Part shown: positions 24,309 through 33,679 of the stretch, one piece after another
Numbering within the stretch: position 1 is the first letter of the stretch
Layout of the letters: every line of letters begins with the position of its first letter
Assembly: GCA_017415025.1 (NCBI GenBank)
Contig: JAFQJH010000006.1
Coordinates: forward strand, 33,860-97,859
DNA: 64,000 nt
Direction: 5' to 3'
DNA from: Clostridia bacterium
GTDB lineage: Bacteria > Bacillota > Clostridia > Oscillospirales > Acutalibacteraceae
Program-made: the position numbers and the translations under genes
The notes under the pieces: model-generated
The model's input: the letters and a program-made list of their open reading frames with translations, nothing else
Databases searched by the model: none
What the model was told of the DNA's origin: nothing

Positions 24309-25991
24309 ATGACCGACATCAAAAAGTTTTTAAGAAAAAGCAAGCTCTGTCCCGTATGCACAGCAAAAAAGCTGATGGCATCAACACAGATTCACCTGAA
24401 CGGCGCAGACAGATTTTATAACGGAACGGCTCTGACACCGCCTATGGGCTGGGCGAGCTGGAATCTTTTCAGAAATCATATCAACGAAAATCTTATCGAA
24501 GAAATTGCCGAGGCAATGAAAAAATCTGGTCTTGCCGATTGCGGTTACATCTACGTCAACATTGATGACTGCTGGATGTCTTCAACGCGCGACGAGAACG
24601 GCAGATTGCGCGGTGACCTTGCGACCTTTCCGAGCGGAATCAAGGCTCTTGCCGAAAAGGTGAATGCCCTCGGGCTAAAGCTCGGTATCTATACCTCAAA
24701 CGGGACGCTGACCTGCGAGGATTTGCCGTCGAGCCTCTATCACGAGCGCACCGATGCCGAAACCTTTGCCGAATGGGGGATTGAATATTTCAAGTTCGAT
24801 TTCTGCCACAATATCCCCATTCCGACCAACGCTCCCGAGATTTCAACAGTAACGCTTACAAAGCCCGGTTGCAGTGACGGAATTGTCCTGCACGCAGAGG
24901 ATGCGGAGCTTCGCGGCGATGCAATTCTTCTGACCGACGAAAAAATGGCGGGCACGGGCAGATATGTTACGGGACTTGAAGCGGGCGGCGGCTCGATGTA
25001 TTTCAATAACGTTGATATCGAAGAGAGCGGAGAATACGCTCTTACGCTCGGCTTGCACAAGGCGGGACTTAAGGATAAGTATCTTGAAATCGTTGTCAAC
25101 GACACCGACGTTTATACCCTCACCGAGCCGGGCACAAAGGGCTTTTCCCACGACGGCAGAAATCAGATAACGGTTAATCTGAAGGCGGGAAGAAATTCTT
25201 TTAAATTCCACAACCCCGTTGCATCAAGAATGGATTCCGCCGCAAAGCAGTACCGCAATATGGGCAAGGAGCTTCAGCGCGCAACAAGGCTTGTTGCCGA
25301 AAGAGAGGGCAGGGAGGAAAAGCCGATTTGCTTCTCAATCTGCGAATGGGGAAAAAACAGACCGTGGATATGGGGCCATACCGCGGGTAATCTCTGGAGA
25401 ACAACGCCCGACATCAAGCCGTTCTGGACGTCAATTATCGGAATTTACGAGGCGACGGTGCTTCTTTACAAGCACTCGGGTGTCGGCAATTGGAACGACC
25501 CCGATATGCTTGAGGTCGGTAACGGTAAGCTGACCGACGATGAAAACAGAGCACATTTTTCTCTCTGGTGTATGCTTTGTGCACCGCTGATTCTCGGCAA
25601 CGACCTGCGCAAATTCATCCGTCCTGACGGAACTGTTGATACGGAAAACAAGGTGCTGAAAATTGTATCAAACAAGGATGCGATTGCAATCAATCAGGAT
25701 GCACGCGGCATACAGTGCAGACGTGTTAAAACAAACGGTCTTACAGATGTTCTCGTCAAACCGCTTGAAAACAGGGAGCTTGCGGTTTGCCTTCTCAACA
25801 AGGGTCCCAAGGAGATGAGCGTTTCCTTTAATATAAAGGATATTATAAAGGAAAGCTTTGTTGACCTTCCGGATGCTTCGGAATATGAGGTGTATGATAT
25901 TTGGGAGGACGAGGAGTTCGAAATAAAAGCCTCCTACACCGCAAAGCTTGCGCCCCACAGCGTAAAGCTTTACAGAATAAAGGCTGACTGA
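24309..25991 (+). CDS. GH27 alpha-galactosidase-like enzyme with inserted carbohydrate-binding domain
   Basis: 560 residues without a signal peptide, so cytosolic. The barrel starts at LTPPMGWASWNLF and YIYVNIDDCW; KFDFCHN near residue 164 holds the GH27 nucleophile Asp. About 130 residues (~176-305) are then inserted: a beta-sandwich-like segment (HAEDAELRGDAILLTDEKM, GSMYFNNVDIEESGEYALTL) resembling CBM35-type modules. The barrel resumes at ICFSICEWGKNRPWIWG, and the probable acid/base Asp is in WRTTPDI. The last ~100 residues are the C-terminal antiparallel domain. GH27 enzymes remove terminal alpha-galactose with retention; related specificities are possible. The N terminus has an unusual CPVC pair. 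Divergent from the symporter. Confidence 0.87.
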   Translation: MTDIKKFLRKSKLCPVCTAKKLMASTQIHLNGADRFYNGTALTPPMGWASWNLFRNHINENLIEEIAEAMKKSGLADCGYIYVNIDDCWMSSTRDENGRLRGDLATFPSGIKALAEKVNALGLKLGIYTSNGTLTCEDLPSSLYHERTDAETFAEWGIEYFKFDFCHNIPIPTNAPEISTVTLTKPGCSDGIVLHAEDAELRGDAILLTDEKMAGTGRYVTGLEAGGGSMYFNNVDIEESGEYALTLGLHKAGLKDKYLEIVVNDTDVYTLTEPGTKGFSHDGRNQITVNLKAGRNSFKFHNPVASRMDSAAKQYRNMGKELQRATRLVAEREGREEKPICFSICEWGKNRPWIWGHTAGNLWRTTPDIKPFWTSIIGIYEATVLLYKHSGVGNWNDPDMLEVGNGKLTDDENRAHFSLWCMLCAPLILGNDLRKFIRPDGTVDTENKVLKIVSNKDAIAINQDARGIQCRRVKTNGLTDVLVKPLENRELAVCLLNKGPKEMSVSFNIKDIIKESFVDLPDASEYEVYDIWEDEEFEIKASYTAKLAPHSVKLYRIKAD

Positions 25992-26001
25992 TAAAAATTA
26001 A

Positions 26002-26042
26002 GAGCAGTAATAACCGGTTTGGCTATTACTGCTCGTTTTGTT
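26002..26042. terminator. Bidirectional terminator between GH27 and ileS
   Basis: GAGCAGTAATA pairs with TATTACTGCTC, with T-rich tracts on both outward sides. Confidence 0.85.
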
Positions 26043-26049
26043 TGCTCTG

Positions 26050-29000
26050 TTATTCCGAAACCTTAACGCCGAAGGTTACCTTCTCGCCGTTGATGTTCCA
26101 TTCTGCTGTGTGTCCGTCTGCTTCGCCGAAGGTGATTTCGTCTGCAACAACTGTGGTGAAGATGAAATCCTTGTTCTTCTCGATAAGCTCGGCAATCTTG
26201 TCGTTGCCTGCAACGGAGATGATGATGTGGTCTGTTACGTTGAAATCAGCATCCTTACGCATTGTCTGGATTTTGCTGATGATTTCACGGACAAAGCCCT
26301 CCTCGATAAGCTCGGGAGTAAGCTCTGTGTCGATTGCAACAGTTACACCGAAGTCTGAAACGGAGAAGAGGCCGCTCTTCTGGATTGCTTCGATAAGAAG
26401 GTCGTCTGCGGTAAGCTCAATTTCACCGATGCTGATGTTAAGCTTGATGCAGCCGTTAGCGTCAAGCTCCTTCTTTGCTGCTGTGCCGTCAAGCTCAGCA
26501 AGAAGGTTGCGGATTTCGCCGAGCTGCTTGCCGTACTTCGGACCGAGTGTCTTGAGCTGCGGCTTGAAGTTGTAGCTCATAAGCTCGTCTGCTTCATCAA
26601 CAAATGTGATTTCCTTAACGTTAAGCTCTTCCTTGATGATGTCTGCAAAGTAGCCGTCAAGTGCGCCGCCTGCATTTACAAGCATTGAGCCGAGAGGCTG
26701 ACGGTTCTTGATGTTCGCGCCGTTTCTTGCAGTACGTCCGAGACCTACGATGTTGAGAACGCTGTCCATATTTTTCTCGAGGTCAGCGTCGATGTAATCC
26801 TCGTTTACCTCGGGGAATGAGCAAAGGTGGATGCTCTCTTCTGCATTCTTGTCAACAGAGCATACAAGGTTCTGGTAGATATCCTCTGCCATAAACGGAA
26901 TCATCGGAGCGGCTGTCTTTGCAACTGTTACGAGAGCGTTGTAAAGAGTGAGGTAAGCGTTGATCTTATCCTCGTCAAGCTCCTGCTTCCAATAACGCTC
27001 ACGGCAACGGCGGACGTACCAGTTACTCATCTCGTCAACAAATTCCTGAAGTGCCTTACAAGCCTCGGGGATTTTGTAGTTTTCGAGGTTATTGTCAACA
27101 ACCTTAACCATTGAATTGAGCTTTGAAAGAAGCCACTTGTCCATTACTGAAAGGCTGTTGTAATCAAGCTCATATTTTGTCGGGTCAAACTCGTCAATGT
27201 CAGCATAGAGGATATAGAAAGCATAAGTGTTCCAGAGTGTACCCATAAACTTACGCTGACCCTCTGTAACTGCCTTGCCGTGGAAACGGTTCGGGAGCCA
27301 CGGAGCAGAGTTTGTATAGAAATACCAACGGATTGCGTCTGCGCCGTAGGTTGCAAGTGCATCAAACGGGTCAACAGCGTTGCCCTTTGACTTACTCATC
27401 TTCTGACCGTTTTCGTCCTGAACGTGACCGAGAACGATAACGTTTTTGAACGGAGCTTTGTCGAAGATAAGAGTAGAAATAGCAAGAAGTGAATAGAACC
27501 AGCCGCGTGTCTGGTCAACAGCCTCGGAGATGAAGTCTGCGGGGAACTGTGACTCAAAGAGCTCCTTGTTTTCAAACGGATAGTGGTGCTGTGCAAAGGG
27601 CATTGCACCTGAGTCAAACCAGCAGTCGATAACCTCGGGAACACGCTTCATCTCGCCGCCGCACTCGGGACACTTGATTGTAACGGCGTCAATGTACGGG
27701 CGGTGGAGCTCAATTTCGTCGGGGCAGTTATCGGACATTGATTTAAGCTCTTCAATGCTTCCGATTGAATGGCGGTGACCGCATTCACATTCCCAGATGT
27801 TGAGCGGAGTACCCCAATAACGGTTACGGCTGATACCCCAATCCTGAACGTTTACGAGCCAGTCTCCGAAGCGGCCCTTACCGATGCTCTCGGGAATCCA
27901 GTTGATTGTGTTGTTATTCTTGATAAGGTTATCCTTAACCTTTGTCATTTCGATGAACCAAGACTCTCTCGCATAGTAGATAAGCGGAGTGTCACAGCGC
28001 CAGCAGAACGGATAGTCGTGCTCGAACTTCGGAGCAGAGAAGAGGAGCTTTCTGTCCTCAAGGTCCTGAAGGATCGGCATATCCGCATCCTTAACGAAGA
28101 GACCTGCAAACGGAGTTTCTGCTGTCATATTACCTGTACCGTCAACGAACTGAACGAACGGGAGGTCATACTTTCTGCCGACCTTGGAGTCGTCCTCACC
28201 AAATGCGGGAGCAATGTGAACGATACCTGTACCGTCAGACATTGTAACGTAGTTGTCACAAGTAACGAAAAATCCCTTTTTCTTCTGCTTTGCGGCAACC
28301 TCGCCTGCGCAAGCGAAGAGAGGCTCGTATTCTTTTCCTTCAAGGTCTGTGCCGACAAACTTTTCGAGAATTTCGTAAGCCGGTGCATCCTCTGTTGCAA
28401 ATGAGCCGAGAACCTTGTCGAGAAGTTCAACTGCCATATAGTATGTGTAGCCGTCCGCTGCCTTTACCTTTGCGTACTCGTCTGTCGGGTTTACGCAAAG
28501 TGCAACGTTTGACGGAAGTGTCCACGGAGTTGTTGTCCATGCAAGGAAGTAAGCATCCTCGCCGACAACCTTGAAGCGGACGATTGCCGAACGCTCCTTG
28601 ACGTTCTTATAACCCTGTGCAACCTCGTGAGAGGAGAGGGGTGTTCCGCAGCGGGGGCAGTAGGGAACGATTTTGAAGCCCTTATAGATAAGACCCTTAT
28701 CGTAAATCTGCTTGAGTGCCCACCACTCGGATTCGATGAATGAGTTGTGATAGGTAACATAGGGGTTGTTCATATCAGCCCAGAAGCCGACCGTGAAGGA
28801 GAAATCCTCCCACATTCCCTTGTACTTCCATACGCTTTCCTTACACTTCTCGATAAAGGGCTCGAGACCGTACTGCTCAATCTGCTCCTTGCCGTCAAGG
28901 TTAAGAAGCTTCTCAACCTCAAGCTCAACGGGGAGACCGTGAGTATCCCAGCCTGCCTTACGGGGAACCTGATAACCCTTCATTGTGCGGTAACGGGGAA

Positions 29001-29196
29001 TCATATCCTTGATAACGCGCGTGAGCACGTGACCGATATGAGGCTTACCGTTAGCTGTCGGCGGTCCGTCATAGAAAACGTAAGACGGACCCTGCTTTTC
29101 GCAGGTTTTTTCGAAAATTTTGTTGTCTGCCCAGAACTTTTCAATTGCCTTTTCGCGCTCAACAAAGTTCAGGTTTGCGGGCACTTTCTTGTACAT
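26050..29196 (-). CDS. ileS: Isoleucyl-tRNA synthetase (long type)
   Basis: 1048 residues. The start is the ATG at 29196, ten bases from AAGGAG; an upstream in-frame GTG lies inside that site. The HIGH motif is PTANGKPHIGHVL near residue 45 and the KMSKS loop is NGQKMSKSKGNA near residue 600. The large CP1 editing domain lies between them. Length and overall look fit the eukaryote-like IleRS type 2, which is often less sensitive to mupirocin; this is inference. The C-terminal anticodon domain is complete. It charges tRNA-Ile with isoleucine and edits valine. Expression is controlled by the T-box leader at 29220-29467. Confidence 0.96.
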   Translation of the reverse strand: MYKKVPANLNFVEREKAIEKFWADNKIFEKTCEKQGPSYVFYDGPPTANGKPHIGHVLTRVIKDMIPRYRTMKGYQVPRKAGWDTHGLPVELEVEKLLNLDGKEQIEQYGLEPFIEKCKESVWKYKGMWEDFSFTVGFWADMNNPYVTYHNSFIESEWWALKQIYDKGLIYKGFKIVPYCPRCGTPLSSHEVAQGYKNVKERSAIVRFKVVGEDAYFLAWTTTPWTLPSNVALCVNPTDEYAKVKAADGYTYYMAVELLDKVLGSFATEDAPAYEILEKFVGTDLEGKEYEPLFACAGEVAAKQKKKGFFVTCDNYVTMSDGTGIVHIAPAFGEDDSKVGRKYDLPFVQFVDGTGNMTAETPFAGLFVKDADMPILQDLEDRKLLFSAPKFEHDYPFCWRCDTPLIYYARESWFIEMTKVKDNLIKNNNTINWIPESIGKGRFGDWLVNVQDWGISRNRYWGTPLNIWECECGHRHSIGSIEELKSMSDNCPDEIELHRPYIDAVTIKCPECGGEMKRVPEVIDCWFDSGAMPFAQHHYPFENKELFESQFPADFISEAVDQTRGWFYSLLAISTLIFDKAPFKNVIVLGHVQDENGQKMSKSKGNAVDPFDALATYGADAIRWYFYTNSAPWLPNRFHGKAVTEGQRKFMGTLWNTYAFYILYADIDEFDPTKYELDYNSLSVMDKWLLSKLNSMVKVVDNNLENYKIPEACKALQEFVDEMSNWYVRRCRERYWKQELDEDKINAYLTLYNALVTVAKTAAPMIPFMAEDIYQNLVCSVDKNAEESIHLCSFPEVNEDYIDADLEKNMDSVLNIVGLGRTARNGANIKNRQPLGSMLVNAGGALDGYFADIIKEELNVKEITFVDEADELMSYNFKPQLKTLGPKYGKQLGEIRNLLAELDGTAAKKELDANGCIKLNISIGEIELTADDLLIEAIQKSGLFSVSDFGVTVAIDTELTPELIEEGFVREIISKIQTMRKDADFNVTDHIIISVAGNDKIAELIEKNKDFIFTTVVADEITFGEADGHTAEWNINGEKVTFGVKVSE

Positions 29197-29219
29197 TAAA
29201 TACACTCCTTACTCATTGT

Positions 29220-29467
29220 GAATAGGAACAAAAAATCCCGTCCCGTGTGAAACAGGACGAGACAAAACTCGTAACCACCTATTCAACATACTATAATATG
29301 CGTTCCCTGTAACGGAGGAAATCCGTCGAAGCTTACTTACTTTCAGCCCGAGGCTCGGAAGTGATTTTCGTCAATGCGTACATCATATCGGGCTTACACC
29401 GTCCCCGACTCGCTCTGATTTCGCGCAAGGCTTACTGTCTTCGTCATTGCCTTTCTTTATTACATTA
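29220..29467 (-). ncRNA. T-box leader of ileS
   Basis: The minus-strand leader shows a long stem I region, AGGTGGTTACG (29269-29282, a variant of the T-box AGGTGGTACCGCG) and a final hairpin followed by six T (29228-29265). Uncharged tRNA-Ile should stabilise the antiterminator. The specifier codon could not be assigned with certainty. Confidence 0.85.
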
Positions 29468-29473
29468 TAAATA

Positions 29474-29502
29474 AAGATATCATAAAAGCGTTGCAGTGTC
29501 AA
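29474..29502 (-). promoter_or_regulatory. Promoter for the ileS T-box transcript
   Basis: On the minus strand TTGACA, 17-nt spacer, TATCTT. Confidence 0.7.
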
Positions 29503-29617
29503 GAAAAAAAGAACGGGAAGGGAGGTTATATCGGCAAAATGATAAAACTTTAACAAAATATACAAAAAAACACTCAATAAAAACCCAGATTTGACAAAAA
29601 TTTTTCGATTTTAATGG

Positions 29618-29646
29618 TTTACATCTTGCGATAAAAGTGTTATTAT
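29618..29646 (+). promoter_or_regulatory. Promoter for pyruvate:ferredoxin oxidoreductase
   Basis: TTTACA (29618-29623), 17-nt spacer, TATTAT (29641-29646). With the divergent ileS leader this accounts for the 509-base gap between coding regions. Confidence 0.6.
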
Positions 29647-29705
29647 TTACGGTGGTAAACTAAGTTACTAAATTTATCAATATAATTTAGGGAGGAAAAA
29701 CCAAA

Positions 29706-32700
29706 ATGGCAAGAATGAAACAAACCATGGACGGTAATACCGCTGCTGCTCACGTATCCTATGCGTTTACAGAAGTTGCAGGTATTTACCCGATCACTCC
29801 GTCAAGCCCGATGGCAGACTATGTTGACCAGTGGTCAGCTCAGGGCAGAAAGAACATCTTCGGCACAACAGTTAAGGTTGCAGAGATGCAGTCTGAAGCA
29901 GGTGCTGCAGGTACAGTACACGGTTCACTTAATGCCGGTGCTATGACAACAACTTACACAGCTTCACAGGGTCTTCTTCTTATGATCCCGAATATGTACA
30001 AAATCGCAGGTGAATTGCTTCCCAGCGTTTTCCACGTATCAGCTCGTTGCGTAGCATCTCATGCTCTTAACATCTTCGGTGACCATTCAGACGTTTACGC
30101 TTGTCGTCAGACAGGTTTCGCAATGCTCGCTGAAACAAACACACAGGAAGTTATGGACCTCGGTGCAGTTGCTCACCTTACAGCAATCGAAAGCCGCGTT
30201 CCGTTCATCAACTTCTTCGACGGCTTCCGTACATCTCACGAGCTTCAGAAGATTGAAATCTGGGATTACGAAGACCTCAAGGAAATGTGCAATATGGATG
30301 CTGTTAACGCATTCCGTGCACGTGCACTCAATCCCGAGCATCCCGTAATGCGCGGTTCTCACGAGAACGACGATATCTTCTTCCAGCACCGTGAGGCTTG
30401 TAACAAGTACTATGATGCAGTTCCCGCAATTGCAGAGAAGTATATGGACAAGGTTAACGCAAAGCTCGGCACAGACTATAAGCTCTTCAACTACTACGGT
30501 GCAGAGGATGCAGAGAACGTTATCGTTGCTATGGGTTCAATCTGTGACGTTGCAGAAGAAGTTATCGACTACCTCCTTGCAAAGGGCGAGAAGGTTGGCC
30601 TTATCAAGGTTCGTCTTTACAGACCCTTCTCAGTTGAGAAGTTTGCAGCTGCAGTTCCCGCAAGCTGTAAGAAGCTCGCTGTTCTTGACAGAACAAAGGA
30701 GCCCGGCTCAATCGGTGAGCCTCTTTACCTCGACGTTATCGCAGCTCTTGCAGCAGCAGGTAAGTCAGGCATCCAGGTAATCGGCGGCCGTTACGGTCTC
30801 GGTTCAAAGGATACTCCTCCGTCAAGCATCTTCGCAGTATACGACGAGCTTGCAAAGGACGCTCCGAAGGCACACTTCACACTTGGTATCAACGACGACG
30901 TAACTTACCTCTCACTTGAAGAGAAGGAAGCTCCGAACACAGCTGCAGAAGGCACAATCGAGTGCAAGTTCTGGGGTCTCGGCGGTGACGGTACAGTTGG
31001 TGCTAACAAGAACTCAATCAAGATTATCGGTGACCACACTGATAAGTTCGTTCAGGCATACTTCCAGTATGACTCAAAGAAGACAGGCGGTATCACAGTT
31101 TCTCACCTTCGTTTCGGTGACAAGGCTATCAAGAGCCCCTACTATGTAAACAAGGCTGACTTCGTTGCTTGCCACAACCCCTCATACATCGAGAAGGGCT
31201 TCAAGATGGTTAACGACGTTAAGCCGGGCGGCACATTCCTCATCAACTGCCAGTGGGATGCTGCTGAGCTTGCAGAGAAGATGAATGCTGAAACAAAGCA
31301 GTTCATCGCTAAGAACAACATCAAGCTTTACACTGTTAACGCTATCGACCTCGCTCAGAAGGTTGGTATGGGTAAGAGAACAAACACAATCCTTCAGGCT
31401 GCATTCTTTGCTCTTGCAAAGGTTATGCCCATCGAGGAAGCAGTTGACTATATGAAGGCTGCTGCTAAGAAGTCTTACGCTAAGAAGGGTGACGATGTTG
31501 TTAAGTGCAACTGGGATGCTATTGATGCAGGTGTTTCTGCATTCGTAGAAATCGAAGTTCCCGCTGAGTGGGCAGACGCTTCTGACAACGCTGTTGAGAC
31601 AAAGACAGAGGGTCCGGCAAAGCTCACAAAGATGGTAGACAGTATTATGAAGCCGGTTGGCCGTATGGACGGTTACAGCATTTCTGTTTCAGATTTCGTT
31701 GATCACGCTGACGGTACTTTCGAGCAGGGCGCATCAGCTTATGAGAAGCGCGGCGTTGCAGTTATGGTTCCCGAGTGGAATGCAGAAACTTGCGCAAAGT
31801 GTAACAAGTGTGCTTATGTTTGCCCGCACGCTACAATCAGACCCTTCGCTCTTAACGAGGAAGAGGTTGCAGCTGCTCCTGCAGTTATGAAGAAGGCTCC
31901 GAAGCCGATCGTTAAGACAAACTACACTTATACTCTTGCAGTTTCCCCGATGGATTGTATGGGTTGCGGCGTCTGCGTAGGCGTTTGTCCGACAAAATCA
32001 CTCGTTATGGTATCCCGTGAGAGCCAGGATGCACAGCAGGCAGCATTTGACTACTGTGTAGCTAACGTTACAGAAAAGGCAGAGACAACAGAGAAGATGA
32101 CTGTTATCTCCAGCCAGTACAAGAAGCCGTTGCTTGAGTTCTCAGGCTCTTGCGCAGGTTGTGCAGAGACAGCTTACGCTCGTCTTATCACACAGCTCTT
32201 CGGTGACAGAATGTATATCTCCAACGCAACAGGTTGTTCTTCAATCTGGGGTGGTCCGGCAGCTACATCACCGTATACAACTGACAATAAGGGCCACGGT
32301 CCTGCTTGGGCTAACTCACTCTTCGAGGATAACGCTGAGCACGGCTACGGTATGTACCTTGGTCAGAACGCTATCCGTAACAGCCTTATCGAAAAGGTTA
32401 AGGTTGCTGCAGAGTGCGAAACAGCAACAGCAGAGCTCAAGGCAGCTTGCGAAGGTTACCTTGCAACAGTTGCTGACGGCGCAAAGAACGGCGCTGCAAC
32501 AGATGTTCTTGTTGCTGAGCTCGAGAAGTGCGGCTGCGACACAGCTAAGGAAATCCTTGCACAGAAGGAATTCCTCTCAAAGAAATCAGTTTGGATCTTC
32601 GGCGGCGACGGTTGGGCTTATGACATCGGCTTCGGCGGTGTTGACCACGTTCTCGCATCAGGCGACGATGTAAACATTATGGTATTCGATACAGAGGTTT

Positions 32701-33248
32701 ACTCAAATACAGGCGGACAGGCATCAAAGGCTTCACAGGTTGGCCAGGTTGCACAGTTCGCAGCAGCAGGTAAGGCAATCGCTAAGAAGAGCCTTGCAGA
32801 AATCGCAATGTCTTACGGTTACGTTTACGTTGCACAGATTGCTATGGGTGCTGATATGAACCAGACACTCAAGGCAATTATGGAAGCTGAAGCATATCCG
32901 GGTCCGTCAATCATCATCGGTTACGCTCCCTGTGAGATGCACTCAATCAAGGGCGGTATGGTTAACTGCCAGGCTGAGATGAAGAAGGCTGTTGACTGCG
33001 GTTACTGGAATATGTTCCGCTACAACCCGGCACTCAAGGCAGAGGGCAAGAATCCGTTCTCAATGGATTCAAAGGCTCCCGCAACAGAGGGCTACCGTGC
33101 ATTCCTCCTCAACGAGGCTCGTTATGCATCACTTACACGTTCCTTCCCCGAGAGAGCAGAGGAGCTCTTCGCAAAGGCTGAGGCAGACGCAAAGGATCGT
33201 TATGCTCACCTTGAGAAGCTTGCAAAGCTTTACGGCACAGAGGAATAA
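29706..33248 (+). CDS. nifJ: Pyruvate:ferredoxin (flavodoxin) oxidoreductase, single-chain
   Basis: 1180 residues, the full length of the homodimeric enzyme. N-terminal transketolase-like domain (YAFTEVAGIYPITPSSPMAD), central gamma domain (CKFWGLGGDGTVGANKNSIK), then two 4Fe-4S sites in CAKCNKCAYVCPH (residue ~695) and CMGCGVCVGVCP (~754). The C-terminal TPP domain begins at SGSCAGCAETAY (~813), with the third cluster's cysteines and FGGDGWAYDIGFGG for Mg-TPP. It converts pyruvate and CoA to acetyl-CoA, CO2 and reduced ferredoxin. Codon use is strongly biased (AAG, CTT/CTC, GCA/GCT), suggesting very high expression. GGGAGG precedes the ATG, and a terminator follows. The hydrogenase at 48-54 kb can take its electrons. 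Confidence 0.97.
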   Translation: MARMKQTMDGNTAAAHVSYAFTEVAGIYPITPSSPMADYVDQWSAQGRKNIFGTTVKVAEMQSEAGAAGTVHGSLNAGAMTTTYTASQGLLLMIPNMYKIAGELLPSVFHVSARCVASHALNIFGDHSDVYACRQTGFAMLAETNTQEVMDLGAVAHLTAIESRVPFINFFDGFRTSHELQKIEIWDYEDLKEMCNMDAVNAFRARALNPEHPVMRGSHENDDIFFQHREACNKYYDAVPAIAEKYMDKVNAKLGTDYKLFNYYGAEDAENVIVAMGSICDVAEEVIDYLLAKGEKVGLIKVRLYRPFSVEKFAAAVPASCKKLAVLDRTKEPGSIGEPLYLDVIAALAAAGKSGIQVIGGRYGLGSKDTPPSSIFAVYDELAKDAPKAHFTLGINDDVTYLSLEEKEAPNTAAEGTIECKFWGLGGDGTVGANKNSIKIIGDHTDKFVQAYFQYDSKKTGGITVSHLRFGDKAIKSPYYVNKADFVACHNPSYIEKGFKMVNDVKPGGTFLINCQWDAAELAEKMNAETKQFIAKNNIKLYTVNAIDLAQKVGMGKRTNTILQAAFFALAKVMPIEEAVDYMKAAAKKSYAKKGDDVVKCNWDAIDAGVSAFVEIEVPAEWADASDNAVETKTEGPAKLTKMVDSIMKPVGRMDGYSISVSDFVDHADGTFEQGASAYEKRGVAVMVPEWNAETCAKCNKCAYVCPHATIRPFALNEEEVAAAPAVMKKAPKPIVKTNYTYTLAVSPMDCMGCGVCVGVCPTKSLVMVSRESQDAQQAAFDYCVANVTEKAETTEKMTVISSQYKKPLLEFSGSCAGCAETAYARLITQLFGDRMYISNATGCSSIWGGPAATSPYTTDNKGHGPAWANSLFEDNAEHGYGMYLGQNAIRNSLIEKVKVAAECETATAELKAACEGYLATVADGAKNGAATDVLVAELEKCGCDTAKEILAQKEFLSKKSVWIFGGDGWAYDIGFGGVDHVLASGDDVNIMVFDTEVYSNTGGQASKASQVGQVAQFAAAGKAIAKKSLAEIAMSYGYVYVAQIAMGADMNQTLKAIMEAEAYPGPSIIIGYAPCEMHSIKGGMVNCQAEMKKAVDCGYWNMFRYNPALKAEGKNPFSMDSKAPATEGYRAFLLNEARYASLTRSFPERAEELFAKAEADAKDRYAHLEKLAKLYGTEE

Positions 33249-33266
33249 TTCCCTTAAAATTAAATC

Positions 33267-33297
33267 AAAGGCAGTCGGAAAATCCGGCTGCCTTTTT
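33267..33297 (+). terminator. Terminator of pyruvate:ferredoxin oxidoreductase
   Basis: AAAGGCAG and CTGCCTTT pair around an inner GGA/TCC stem, followed by TTTTT. Confidence 0.85.
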
Positions 33298-33519
33298 GCA
33301 TATATTGGTATCGTAGGGGTTGATGAAAGTCCGAAACACCGACTGTATTGTATCGCCGAGGCTGCTATACAAGAGTGTGGTTTTGTAACAAAACTGACAC
33401 AAAATGCTTTTTTGTTGTTAAAATGCACAAAGTTTATCGGTTTATACGACACCTCGGGCACAATATGTTGTGCAAAATGATAAAATTTACCAAAAATAAT
33501 AAAAATTATGGAAAAAATA
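33298..33519. other. Gene-free spacer with a small palindrome
   Basis: No credible gene. GCACAATATGTTGTGC (33458-33473) is a perfect palindrome ~60 bases before the next promoter and could be an operator. Confidence 0.4.
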
Positions 33520-33548
33520 TTGCAAAAAAAGAACGATTATATTATAAT
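33520..33548 (+). promoter_or_regulatory. Promoter for the SLH-like secreted protein
   Basis: TTGCAA (33520-33525), 17-nt spacer, TATAAT (33543-33548). It gives a leader of ~125 nt before the ATG at 33680. Confidence 0.7.
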
Positions 33549-33679
33549 TGCACACGGGGAGAAGTGTTTTCAGTTGGTGCTTTCTTCGGATAGCTTTACA
33601 CAGAAGCGGTACTAACGTTATACCACTTTTAAGACAAGTGAGAGCAAATCCTCAAAAAATTTTTATGGGAGGAATTGTA

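Noticed and set aside
29706-33248. Several long open frames in other frames and on the opposite strand within the oxidoreductase, ileS, leuS and hydrogenase genes
   Set aside because: They are shadows caused by biased codon use and lack ribosome binding sites and family motifs.
33548-33679. Upstream in-frame extension of the SLH-like protein
   Set aside because: It would begin inside the -10 box of a good promoter; the ATG at 33680 has GGGAGG and starts a signal peptide.
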